Shown: positions 35,427-44,100 of the stretch, in pieces
How the letters are laid out: each line of letters starts with the position of its first letter
Numbering within the stretch: the stretch's first letter is position 1
The notes under the pieces: model-generated
The model's input: the letters and a program-made list of their open reading frames with translations, nothing else
Databases searched by the model: none
Told to the model about the DNA's origin: nothing
NCBI GenBank assembly: GCA_003224905.1
Contig: QIAA01000042.1
Span: 1 to 64,000 of the forward strand
Direction: 5' to 3'
Source: Acidobacteriota bacterium
GTDB taxonomy: Bacteria > Acidobacteriota > Terriglobia > Terriglobales > Acidobacteriaceae
Length of the DNA stretch: 64,000 nucleotides
Translations under genes and position numbers: made by a program

Positions 35427-37910
35427 TTGGAGTTCTTGAGGCGGTTGCTTTCTCCTGAGTTTATGCCTCACGGCTATTGCTACCTGTGGGACCCATGGAT
35501 CGTCTGGCTGAACGTGATTTCGGACAGCCTGATCACCCTCGCCTACTTCTGCATTCCGCTTGCTTTGGTGTACCTGGTTCGCCAACGTCGTGACCTTCCA
35601 TTCAATTGGATCTTCTGGATGTTCGCGCTTTTCATCCTGGGTTGTGGCACGACTCACCTGATGGAGGTATGGACAGTCTGGCACGGTTCGTATCTGCTCT
35701 CCGGAATCATTAAGGCTCTTACCGCGATAGTGTCGGTCGTTACCGCAGTCATGCTTGTTCCGCTCATACCGCAGGCGATTGCCTTGCCGAGTCCGGAGCG
35801 ATTGAGGGCTACAAATCAGGAATTGATGATACAGATTGCCGAACGGCGGCGCGGCGAACTCGCGCTCCAGGATAGCCTGGCGACCAGCCAACTGGCTCTC
35901 CACGAGTTGGCCAATCAGAAGTCTGCGGTTGCGGAACTCCGGAACACTGAAGAGGCGCTACGCGAAAGCCAGAATCGGCTGGGGGGAATCATCGATTCCG
36001 CCATGGACGCCATCATTACCCTAGATGACGAGCAGCGCATCGTGCTGTTTAATCTGGCCGCTGAGCAGATGTTCTGCTGCTCGGCGGCAGCGGTGTTGGG
36101 CCAATCTATGGAACGCTTCATTCCCCAAAGATTCCGGACCCACCATGGCGAACACATCAGGCGTTTCGCCGCGACTGGCGTGACGAGCCGCGCCATGGGA
36201 ACCTTGGGCGCCCTTTGGGGTCTGCGAGCTGATGGCGAGGAATTCCCGCTTGAGGCCTCAATCTCGCAAATCGAACTCATGGGCAAGAAACTATTCACCG
36301 TCATTTTGCGAGACATCAGCGAACGCAAGCGCATTGAGGCGCAGTTGCACGTCAGTGAAGAGCGGTTTCGTCTGCTGCTGGATGGCGTCAAGGATTTCGC
36401 GATTTACATGGTTGACCCGGATGGCCGCGTACTCAGCTGGAATGCCGGAGCAACCCGCATGAAAGGTTATTCCAGCGAGGAAATTCTCGGTCAGCACTTC
36501 TCCCGCTTTTATACGCCTGAGGATCAGGCAAAGGGCAAGCCCAGCGAAGAGTTGCGCGAGGCCATTGCCCACGGGCGCTTCGAAGAGCAGGGATTACGCA
36601 CTCGCAAGGACGGTTCCGTCTTCTGGGCCAGTGTTGTGATCACGCCCATGTACGACGACAAGGGCACGCTCCGGGGCTTCTCAAAAATCGCCCGCGACAT
36701 CACGGAGCGCAGGCGGGCGGAAGAAGCACTGCGAACTCAAACCCTCATGCTGCAATCCGTGCTAGACAGCATGGGAGAGGGATTAGTTGCCGCTGATGAG
36801 CAAGGGAAATTTCTAATCTGGAATCGTGCCGCGGAAAACATTGTCGGCTACGGAGCGGCCGACCTCCCGGTTGCCGATTGGTCCGCCCATTACGGCGTAT
36901 ATCTGTCTGATCAAGTGACGCCCTGCCCCTCCGACCAACTCCCCTTGGTCCGAGCCCTTCGTGGCGAGTCATCCGAGGTCGAGCTATTCATGAGAAACGC
37001 GAAGCTGCCTGAGGGCGCATGGATCGAAGCAACTGCTCACCCGCTGAAGGATGAAAACGGCGAACCGTGCGGCGGCGTGGTCGCGTTTCGTGATGTCAGC
37101 CGCAAGCGAGCCGATGAACGCGAAATCCGCAGACTTAATAATGAGCTGGAACAAAGGGTGATCCAACGCACCGCCGAACTCGAAGCCGCGAACCGCGAAC
37201 TGGAAGCCTTTAGCTACTCGGTTTCGCATGACTTGAGAGCCCCTTTGCGACATATCGCGGGGTTTTCCGGAATTCTGCTTGAGGAGTTCGGGCCCACTCT
37301 TGACCCTCGGGCCCAACGCCACCTGCAGCGTATCCAAGAAGGCACACAGCGCATGGGAGTTCTGGTGGATGAGTTGTTGAATCTTTCGCGAGTTGGCCGC
37401 CACGCGTTGAATCTTCAGACAACCGCGTTGAAATCCCTTGTCGATGACATTGTTCCCGTTCTGCAATCCGAATGCGAAGGGCGCGAGGTGGAATGGAACA
37501 TCGGCGAATTACCTCGCGTGAACTGCGATTCCGCATTGATAAGGCAGGTCTTCCAAAATTTGCTTTCCAATGCGCTGAAGTATTCCCGGCCGCGCTCACG
37601 TGCGGTGATCGAAGTTGGCCAGAGTCAAATCGAAGGCCAACCGGCCATTTTCGTGCGCGACAACGGTGTGGGCTTCAACATGAAATATGCGGACAAGCTC
37701 TTCGGTGTGTTTCAACGTCTACATCGTGCCGATGAGTTTGAAGGAACAGGTATCGGCCTGGCCACCGTGCAGCGAATCATTCACAAGCACGGGGGACGAA
37801 TCTGGGCTGATGCCGAACTGGACCGGGGCGCAACCTTCTATTTCACGCTCAACGACATGGAAAAGAATAAATTGCAGGATACACAAGTGATGGTGAGAGC
37901 CACGGTATGA
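35427..37910 (+). CDS. Ethylene-receptor-like PAS histidine kinase
   Basis: 827-residue membrane sensor kinase. Start TTG 35427 is preferred: GGGAGG seven bases upstream. Residues 25-115 form three membrane helices matching the ethylene-binding domain of plant ETR1 and cyanobacterial homologues: ISDSLITLAYFCIPLALVY and FILGCGTTHLMEVW. Asp33, Tyr40, Ile43, Pro44, Cys73 and His77 align with ETR1 D25, Y32, I35, P36, C65 and H69 at a constant offset of eight; C65 and H69 are the Cu(I) ligands. A coiled coil, three PAS domains (each ending DISERKR-, DITERRR- or DVSRKR-like), a HisKA helix (SVSHDLRAPLRH) and HATPase follow. ATGA overlap with the next receiver gene. Confidence 0.9.
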   Translation: MEFLRRLLSPEFMPHGYCYLWDPWIVWLNVISDSLITLAYFCIPLALVYLVRQRRDLPFNWIFWMFALFILGCGTTHLMEVWTVWHGSYLLSGIIKALTAIVSVVTAVMLVPLIPQAIALPSPERLRATNQELMIQIAERRRGELALQDSLATSQLALHELANQKSAVAELRNTEEALRESQNRLGGIIDSAMDAIITLDDEQRIVLFNLAAEQMFCCSAAAVLGQSMERFIPQRFRTHHGEHIRRFAATGVTSRAMGTLGALWGLRADGEEFPLEASISQIELMGKKLFTVILRDISERKRIEAQLHVSEERFRLLLDGVKDFAIYMVDPDGRVLSWNAGATRMKGYSSEEILGQHFSRFYTPEDQAKGKPSEELREAIAHGRFEEQGLRTRKDGSVFWASVVITPMYDDKGTLRGFSKIARDITERRRAEEALRTQTLMLQSVLDSMGEGLVAADEQGKFLIWNRAAENIVGYGAADLPVADWSAHYGVYLSDQVTPCPSDQLPLVRALRGESSEVELFMRNAKLPEGAWIEATAHPLKDENGEPCGGVVAFRDVSRKRADEREIRRLNNELEQRVIQRTAELEAANRELEAFSYSVSHDLRAPLRHIAGFSGILLEEFGPTLDPRAQRHLQRIQEGTQRMGVLVDELLNLSRVGRHALNLQTTALKSLVDDIVPVLQSECEGREVEWNIGELPRVNCDSALIRQVFQNLLSNALKYSRPRSRAVIEVGQSQIEGQPAIFVRDNGVGFNMKYADKLFGVFQRLHRADEFEGTGIGLATVQRIIHKHGGRIWADAELDRGATFYFTLNDMEKNKLQDTQVMVRATV

Positions 37911-38383
37911 AATTCTCTCGTGCCGAAATTTTACTGGTCGAAGACAGCCAGGAGGATCTGGACCTAACCCTTCACAGCCTGGGCCACGAAAGGGTCGCCA
38001 CCGATATCATCGTAGCCCGTGACGGCGAGGAAGCCTTGGATTTGCTTTTCTGTCGTGGGGCAGGTTCAGGACGATCGTTCGAAAATCCTCCCAGGCTTGT
38101 TCTCCTCGATTTAAAGCTGCCTAAAGTGGATGGCCTGGAGGTCCTGAGACAAATCAAGAGCGATCCTCGCACCAGGACAATTCCCGTCGTGATTCTCACT
38201 TCGTCGAAAGAAGAACGTGACTTGATACGCGGCTATGAGCTGGGAGTCAACAGCTACATCCAAAAGCCTGTCGATTTCGAACAGTTTCGCAAGACGATCA
38301 AGCAGCTCGGGCTGTACTGGCTCATTACGAACCAAGCGCCTGTAGCAGGAAGAACAGCGCGAGCAGCGGGGCAAAGCTCATGA
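37907..38383 (+). CDS. Stand-alone receiver protein (Rcp1-like)
   Basis: 158-residue single receiver domain with no output domain: ILLVEDSQEDLDLT, phospho-Asp in RLVLLDLKLPKVDGLEVL, Thr in VVILTSSKEERD and Lys in NSYIQKPVDF. The inserted loop after helix 2 is typical of receivers paired with phytochrome-type kinases. Its ATG overlaps the kinase stop (ATGA), so it is very probably the direct phosphate acceptor of the ethylene-receptor-like kinase. Confidence 0.9.
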   Translation: MKFSRAEILLVEDSQEDLDLTLHSLGHERVATDIIVARDGEEALDLLFCRGAGSGRSFENPPRLVLLDLKLPKVDGLEVLRQIKSDPRTRTIPVVILTSSKEERDLIRGYELGVNSYIQKPVDFEQFRKTIKQLGLYWLITNQAPVAGRTARAAGQSS

Positions 38384-39591
38384 TTGCGGGCGAACTGATA
38401 GTTGAGGCCGAAGCGCAAAAGCTCCACGCCAAAGGCGAGAAGTTGTCTGTGCTGATGGTAGAGGACAGTGTCGCGGACACTGAACTCATCCGGCGCGAAC
38501 TTGAGCACGGCGGGTTCGATCTCAGCAGCGAGGTGGTGCAGACAGCTGAGGAATTTGCCCGCCAGGTGCATTCGAATTCGTTTCACGTCGTGCTTGCCGA
38601 TTTCAACCTGCCGCAATGGAATGGCATGGAAGCACTCGAACTGTTACGCCGGGAAGGATTGGATATCCCGCTGATCCTGGTCTCTGGCGCGCTTCCGGAC
38701 ATCACGGCGGTGGACTGCATCAAGCAGGGAGCTGCGGACTATGTGCTCAAGGATCGTTTGGCGAGACTGCCTTCCGCCATCAGAAGCGCTCTGCAGGAAA
38801 AGCAACTACGCGAAGAACGCAAGCGTGCAGAACACGAGTTGGCGCAAAAAGTTGAAGAGTTAGCCCGCTCCAATCGCGAACTGGAGCACTTTGCCTACGT
38901 TGCTTCGCATGATCTGCAGGAACCGCTACGCATGGTGGCAACGTATACCCAGCTTCTGGCGGAGCGCTATCGCGGCAAGCTCGATGCTCAGGCAGAGAAG
39001 TACATCCACTACGCAGTCGACGGCGCGAAGCGCATGCAGACTCTAATCCAGGATTTGCTCGCGTTTTCCCGGGTCGGACGTCAGGACACGACCTTTGCTC
39101 CGGTCGATTGCAACTTGATCCTGCATCAGGCCCTGGAATCGCTGCAACTGGCAATTCGAGAGAGTGGAGCCGTGTTGACTTATGCCCGCCTGCCAGAAGT
39201 AATGGCGAATAGTTCGCAGTTGCTGCAGGTGTTTTCGAATCTGCTGGCCAATGCAATTAAGTTTCGCGGCTCGGACAAACCGAATATCCACATCAGCGCA
39301 GAAAGGCAAGCTGGAGAATTCGCTTTTTCCGTTCGAGACAACGGCATTGGTATTGCTTCCGAAAACGCCCAGGACGTTTTTGTGATCTTCCGTCGGCTTC
39401 ACACTCGCACTGAATACCCGGGAAACGGGATCGGGTTGGCGATTTGCCGGAAGATTGTCGAGCAGCACGGAGGCAAGATCTGGGTCACCTCACGTGAAGG
39501 CCGGGGATCCACTTTCACGTTCACACTGCCGGTAACCGAACCCGTTCCGGCAGCCCAAGAAAAGTTTAAACAGGAATATGTTCAAGCCTGA
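38380..39591 (+). CDS. Receiver-histidine kinase hybrid
   Basis: 403 residues: receiver at the N-terminus (LMVEDSVADTELI, phospho-Asp in VLADFNLPQWNGMEAL, Lys in DYVLKDRL), coiled-coil linker, HisKA (YVASHDLQEPLRMVATYTQL) and HATPase (FSNLLANAIKF, VRDNGIGIASENAQ, GNGIGLAICRKIVEQHGG). No membrane segment, so it is cytoplasmic and its kinase is probably switched by phosphorylation of its own receiver. ATGA overlap with the upstream gene; it overlaps the next by 14 bases. Confidence 0.9.
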   Translation: MIAGELIVEAEAQKLHAKGEKLSVLMVEDSVADTELIRRELEHGGFDLSSEVVQTAEEFARQVHSNSFHVVLADFNLPQWNGMEALELLRREGLDIPLILVSGALPDITAVDCIKQGAADYVLKDRLARLPSAIRSALQEKQLREERKRAEHELAQKVEELARSNRELEHFAYVASHDLQEPLRMVATYTQLLAERYRGKLDAQAEKYIHYAVDGAKRMQTLIQDLLAFSRVGRQDTTFAPVDCNLILHQALESLQLAIRESGAVLTYARLPEVMANSSQLLQVFSNLLANAIKFRGSDKPNIHISAERQAGEFAFSVRDNGIGIASENAQDVFVIFRRLHTRTEYPGNGIGLAICRKIVEQHGGKIWVTSREGRGSTFTFTLPVTEPVPAAQEKFKQEYVQA

Positions 39592-40015
39592 AATCTTGCT
39601 GGTAGATGACAATCCGGCCGACCTCGACTTGACCAGTGAAGTACTCGCGCGCAACGAACGTCCAAAGCGGGTTTCATCGGTCATGAACGGCGTAGAAGCT
39701 CTCGGCTTTTTGCGGCACGAGGGCAAGTACGCAGACACGCCGGATCCCGATCTCATTCTCTTGGATTTGAATCTTCCGAGGAAAGATGGCCGGGCTGTCC
39801 TGGCCGAAGTGAAAGCAGATCCGCTTCTCCGCAGGACCCCCATTGTGGTGTTTAGTACATCCCAGGCTGAATTCGACATCATGCAGAGTTACAACCTTGG
39901 GGCCAACAGCTATGTGACCAAACCCGGAGACCTTCCGGAGTTCGTGCAGGCTGTCGAGTCCATTGAAAACTTTTGGTTCGGGTGCGCGCGTTTGCCGCGC
40001 AAGGAGGAGCAATGA
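39578..40015 (+). CDS. Stand-alone receiver protein
   Basis: 145-residue receiver domain: ILLVDDNPADLDLTSEVL, phospho-Asp in LILLDLNLPRKDGRAVL, Ser/Thr in IVVFSTSQAEFD, Lys in NSYVTKPGD. No output domain. Both ends overlap neighbouring genes, so it is translated as part of the relay operon and probably shuttles phosphate between the two hybrid kinases. Confidence 0.9.
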   Translation: MFKPEILLVDDNPADLDLTSEVLARNERPKRVSSVMNGVEALGFLRHEGKYADTPDPDLILLDLNLPRKDGRAVLAEVKADPLLRRTPIVVFSTSQAEFDIMQSYNLGANSYVTKPGDLPEFVQAVESIENFWFGCARLPRKEEQ

Positions 40016-41643
40016 GTGATGAACCCGCACATGTATTACTGATCGAAGATAACCCTGGAGATGCGGATCTGGTTAGACTCCGATTGGTGGAAAGCAGCTC
40101 TGACCTGGATGTTTCCTGCGTCGACCGGCTCTCGGCCGGCCTGGAGTCCATTAATCAGCACCAGCCATCACTGGTGTTGCTGGATCTGAACCTTCCAGAT
40201 AGCCGCAGAGCGGAAACTTTTCGCAAGGTGTTGAACAAAGCACCTGGAGTTCCTATTGTCGTGCTGTCTGGGCAGGATGACGAAGAGCTGGCCAACAAAG
40301 CGGTTCACCAGGGAGTACAAGACTATCTGGTAAAGGGCGACTTTGACAGCAAACAGCTGTCACGCGCAATGCGTTATGCCATTGAGCGCCAGTCGTTGCT
40401 CAGGTCGCTGGATATGAGCCGCCAGCAACAGCTCAAATTTAAGGACGAGTTTCTCTCGCATGTTTCTCACGAATTACGTACCCCACTCACATCGATTCAT
40501 CAATTTGCCACGCTTCTGCTGGATGGATTAGCCGGCGAGCTCAACCCCGAGCAGCGCGAACACCTTGCGACCATTTACAGAAGCGCGAATCAGCTGCGAA
40601 CCATGATCGGTGACCTCCTGGAAGCAACGCGGGCAGAAGGTGGCAAGATGACGGTTGAACCGCGCTGTGTTCGTTCTTCCGACATGATTCATGAAGCGCT
40701 TGCCATGCTGCGTGCTACTGCTCAGGAGAAAGGGGTCGGACTGGAGGCGGGCATCGATAGCAGAGTCCCCCTTCTGTATGCCGACCCGGACCGGGTTTCG
40801 CAAATTCTCGTGAATCTGGTCGAAAACGGAATCAAATTTACGGGACCGGAAGGCTCGGTCATGGTGAAGGCCTATCTGGTGGACGCCGACCCGGACTTCG
40901 TCTATATCTCTGTTGCCGACACCGGACGTGGCATCAGTCCAGAGGCCAAATCGCTCATCTTCGAGCGCTTATATCAGGACCCCAATTCGATTGACAACAG
41001 CCGGAAAGGCCTGGGTCTGGGACTCTATATCAGCAAAGAACTGGTTCGGCTCCACGGCGGTCGAATTTGGGTAGAAAGTGAACTTGGACACGGCTCCGTC
41101 TTTACTTTTACGTTGTCTTTGTTCTCATTGCCAAAGATTCTCTTACCTGTCATTACCGAAGCAGGCCAGTTGAAAGAGTCATTATCTCTGGTTGCTGTCC
41201 AGCTGACTCCTTTCTGCAACCCGCATGTAGGTAATTGGGAAGCGACCAGGCAAACGTGCTTGCAACTGATTCGAGCCTGCGTGCTTCCAGACAAAGACAT
41301 CGTTCTGCCCTCGCCTAGCAGCGGCGCCCAGGGAGAAGTCTTCACCGTGGTGGCTTCGACGGATGAGCACGGCGCCAGGATCGTGGCAGAGCGTATTCAA
41401 GAGCGGCTCGAACTCTGCCGTCAGCTAAAACCTAGCTGCGCCTTCAGAGTTTCCTCTTTGGGATTGCAGCTTCCCACGGACCGAATCGGGAAAAGCCTAG
41501 AGAAGCTGGTGCAGGAAGTTGCCGATGATATTACAAGGTGGCTGGCGCAAGGATTGCAGCCAATACATATCTCTGGCGAGCAACCAGAGATGGATAAAAG
41601 TGAACGTGGAGCGAAACATAACAAGAGAGGACAAAATGAGTAA
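40012..41643 (+). CDS. Receiver-histidine kinase hybrid with extra C-terminal domain
   Basis: 543 residues from ATG 40012, which overlaps the previous stop and has AGGAGG upstream. Receiver (LLIEDNPGDADLV, phospho-Asp in LVLLDLNLPDSRRAE, Lys in DYLVKGDF), HisKA (FLSHVSHELRTPLTSIHQFA), HATPase (LVNLVENGIKFTG, VADTGRGISPEAK, GLGLGLYISKELVRLHGG). About 150 residues remain after the ATPase (LSLVAVQLTPF, GEVFTVVASTDEHGARIVAERI), whose pattern recalls a degenerate GGDEF or cyclase-palm fold without the catalytic loop. Cytoplasmic. The extra domain is unassigned. Confidence 0.88.
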   Translation: MSDEPAHVLLIEDNPGDADLVRLRLVESSSDLDVSCVDRLSAGLESINQHQPSLVLLDLNLPDSRRAETFRKVLNKAPGVPIVVLSGQDDEELANKAVHQGVQDYLVKGDFDSKQLSRAMRYAIERQSLLRSLDMSRQQQLKFKDEFLSHVSHELRTPLTSIHQFATLLLDGLAGELNPEQREHLATIYRSANQLRTMIGDLLEATRAEGGKMTVEPRCVRSSDMIHEALAMLRATAQEKGVGLEAGIDSRVPLLYADPDRVSQILVNLVENGIKFTGPEGSVMVKAYLVDADPDFVYISVADTGRGISPEAKSLIFERLYQDPNSIDNSRKGLGLGLYISKELVRLHGGRIWVESELGHGSVFTFTLSLFSLPKILLPVITEAGQLKESLSLVAVQLTPFCNPHVGNWEATRQTCLQLIRACVLPDKDIVLPSPSSGAQGEVFTVVASTDEHGARIVAERIQERLELCRQLKPSCAFRVSSLGLQLPTDRIGKSLEKLVQEVADDITRWLAQGLQPIHISGEQPEMDKSERGAKHNKRGQNE

Positions 41644-42034
41644 ACAGAAAATCCTGATCGTTGATGATGATCCAGACCTGCGGCGCGGTCTTAATCTGCG
41701 TCTGCGAGCAAGCCAATTCGAAACAGCCTATGCTGCGGATGGCTTTTCAGCGATCGTGATGGCACAGAAAGAGCATCCTGACCTGATCATTCTCGACATC
41801 GGATTACCTGCAGGCGATGGCTTCGTAGTGCTTGATCGGCTCCAGCAAAGTGCTACCCTGGCTACCATTCCTGTAATCGTGCTGACGGCTCGCGATCCAC
41901 AAAGCAGCCGTGACCGCAGCTTAAAGGCGGGGGCATCAGCATTCCTGCAGAAGCCGGCAGATAACAACGAATTGCTGAGTGTGATCCGCACCACTCTTAA
42001 CCCGCCCTGGCCGGGTACGATGGGTACGTCTTAG
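41636..42034 (+). CDS. Stand-alone receiver protein
   Basis: 132-residue receiver: ILIVDDDPDLRRGLNLRL, phospho-Asp in LIILDIGLPAGDGFVVL, Thr in VIVLTARDPQSS, Lys in SAFLQKPADN. ATG 41636 is chosen because AGAGAGG sits just before it and similarity starts there; it overlaps the upstream kinase stop by eight bases. The last gene of the tightly overlapping relay run. Confidence 0.88.
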   Translation: MSKQKILIVDDDPDLRRGLNLRLRASQFETAYAADGFSAIVMAQKEHPDLIILDIGLPAGDGFVVLDRLQQSATLATIPVIVLTARDPQSSRDRSLKAGASAFLQKPADNNELLSVIRTTLNPPWPGTMGTS

Positions 42035-42200
42035 CCATGCCGTGAAACAGGGTTTTGGCCGCGAGCATGTGGACGCCCCGATCTCCACTATTACTACACT
42101 CTCGCGGCCGAACTCTTGTTCCTCCCGGGATGAATTCCAGGTCTGATCAAGCTAGTTCTGTTAGAAACTGCAACTCTCGATTCGATTGCTGAAGGCCCAG

Positions 42201-43184
42201 ATGTCTTCTGCCGATGGAAAGGCGGGAGTACATGTTTTCGCTTCCTGCATGTTGCAACTACACAATCCCGGCATTTTTCGAACCGTCTTGGAAAATCTCG
42301 AGACAGGCGTGTACATGATCGGACGGGACTGGAAGGTTCTGTTCTGGAATCAGGGCGCGGAAAAGATCACCGGATACCAGCGACATGAAGTGTTGGGCCG
42401 CTCTTGTCGAGAAAACATCCTGGCCAACTGCAACGAGCATGATTGTATAGATTGCGGCAGCGCTTGCGCTTTCGCCTCGACGATGCATGATGGAAAAATC
42501 TGTGAGACGCAAGGCTTTCTTCGGCATAAGAGTGGCCACAGAGTCCCGGTTCATCTTCGGGTCACGCCAATTCGAGATCAGCAGAGGCAGATAATCGGGG
42601 CGGCGACCAGCTTCGATGAACAGACTTCAACGCCTGAACCGGCACAGCATCGCAGCACACTCGCCGCCCACGGCTGTCTTGATGTCGCAACCGGAGCGAT
42701 GACTCACGCCTTCACCATCTCTCACTTGCGTGAGAACTTGGTCTTTTTCGGCGAACACAGCCTTCCCTTTGGCATTTTGCACATCCAGGTCAAAGAACTC
42801 GGCCACATTCGCTCCACTTACGGCGCTGAAGCCGCAGATGCGGTTCTTCATGTGGTCGGTCAGACCATGAAGCACACGATTGGTTCGGCTGGTTTCCTGG
42901 GCCGTTGGGCCGAAGATGAATTTCTCGTAATCATGCCGAACTGCGGGACCGCAGAACTGGAAAAAGCGGGAGACGATATCCGGAAAATTGTGAACTCTTC
43001 AGGGGTCCAATGGTGGGGGGATTCGCTCAGCGCTGCCGTACACGTCACACGAGCGATGGTGGAAACGGGCGACACAATGGAATCGATGTTGGATCGCGTT
43101 GGATGCTCCCTGGTTCCTCCGGCCAGCAGCAAGAGCCTCAGCGTAGAGCTGGGCAATAAAATCAAGGAAATTTCGAAGAGCTGA
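42201..43184 (+). CDS. PAS - degenerate GGDEF protein
   Basis: 327 residues from ATG 42201 (GAAGG upstream; TTG 42186 also in frame). A PAS domain (about 25-150: VLENLETGVYMIGRDWKVLFWN, GHRVPVHLRVTPIRD) contains a cysteine cluster NCNEHDCIDCGSAC that could bind metal or sense redox. The second half is a GGDEF-like domain (DVATGAMTHAFTISHL, HSLPFGILHIQVKELG, LGRWAEDEFLVIMPN) where GGDEF reads AEDEF, so cyclase activity is doubtful. It ends seven bases before motA, suggesting it modulates the motor. Confidence 0.82.
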   Translation: MSSADGKAGVHVFASCMLQLHNPGIFRTVLENLETGVYMIGRDWKVLFWNQGAEKITGYQRHEVLGRSCRENILANCNEHDCIDCGSACAFASTMHDGKICETQGFLRHKSGHRVPVHLRVTPIRDQQRQIIGAATSFDEQTSTPEPAQHRSTLAAHGCLDVATGAMTHAFTISHLRENLVFFGEHSLPFGILHIQVKELGHIRSTYGAEAADAVLHVVGQTMKHTIGSAGFLGRWAEDEFLVIMPNCGTAELEKAGDDIRKIVNSSGVQWWGDSLSAAVHVTRAMVETGDTMESMLDRVGCSLVPPASSKSLSVELGNKIKEISKS

Positions 43185-43190
43185 CCCATC

Positions 43191-44090
43191 ATGGTTGCGA
43201 TTGTCGGACTCCTCGTCGTCATCGGCGCAATCATTGGCGGGTACCTGATGGAGCACGGCAACCTGAAAGTGCTCATGCAACCGGCGGAACTCCTCATTAT
43301 CGGAGGGGCCGCAAGCGGTACGGTCCTCGTTGCCAATCCCATACACATTCTGAAGAAAATCGCATCGGGCGTGGCCGGCGTTTTTGGTAAACCAAAGTTT
43401 CCGCAGCAGGTCTACCTCGAATCTCTCAAAACCGTCTACGACTTGTTCAATAAAGCCAGAAGAGAGGGGTTGGTCTCACTGGAATCGGATATCGAGGACC
43501 CCGAAAAGAGCCCCATCTTATCCAAGAATCCTCTGTTTATGAGTAATCACCATATCCGAGATTTCTTCTGTGACACCATGCGCATGGCCGTGAGCGGAGT
43601 AGAGCCGTTCGACCTTGACCAAGTCCTCGAAGTGGATATGGACGTACACCATCACGAGGCAAGCCAGCCCGTGGCGGCTCTGAGCAGCATGGCAGATTCT
43701 TTGCCTGGGCTGGGAATTGTTGCCGCAGTACTGGGGGTAGTCATCACCATGGGAGCGCTCGGCGGACCACCGGAGGAGATTGGCCACAAGGTCGCGGCGG
43801 CTCTGGTTGGTACGTTTCTCGGGATTTTGCTTTGTTACGGATTCGTCGGACCACTTGCCGCCAATATGTCAAAGGCGGCAGACGAAGAGCGGGCTTACCT
43901 CCAGGTTTTGCGCGTTTTCACCTTCTCTTTTTTGAAGGGGACAGCCCCCATCATGGCGGTCGAGGTGGCGCGCCGGGCCATTCCCGGACATGTACGGCCA
44001 TCTTTCCAGGAGTTGGAGAAGGCTTGTCGCAGTAGCGCTTCCGTTGCGGAGGCACCGGCTGCTGAGGCAACTTCCGCAGCCTCAGCCTAG
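43191..44090 (+). CDS. motA: Flagellar motor stator protein MotA
   Basis: 299 residues, four membrane helices. N-terminal pair (IVGLLVVIGAIIGGYLMEHGN, AELLIIGGAASGTVLVANP), the cytoplasmic loop with charged residues that contact FliG (about 80-160), and the C-terminal pair with the conserved Pro (SLPGLGIVAAVLGVVITMGALGGPPEEIG, VGTFLGILLCYGFVGPLA). It forms the proton channel with MotB. No other flagellar genes are present in the window; it follows the sensory operon directly. Confidence 0.93.
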   Translation: MVAIVGLLVVIGAIIGGYLMEHGNLKVLMQPAELLIIGGAASGTVLVANPIHILKKIASGVAGVFGKPKFPQQVYLESLKTVYDLFNKARREGLVSLESDIEDPEKSPILSKNPLFMSNHHIRDFFCDTMRMAVSGVEPFDLDQVLEVDMDVHHHEASQPVAALSSMADSLPGLGIVAAVLGVVITMGALGGPPEEIGHKVAAALVGTFLGILLCYGFVGPLAANMSKAADEERAYLQVLRVFTFSFLKGTAPIMAVEVARRAIPGHVRPSFQELEKACRSSASVAEAPAAEATSAASA

Positions 44091-44100
44091 GTGGCAGTTT

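Noticed and set aside
42057..42109. GGCCGCGAG / CTCGCGGCC inverted repeat before the PAS protein
   Set aside because: The stem is nine bp but the loop is about 35 bases with no T-run; too weak to call a terminator.
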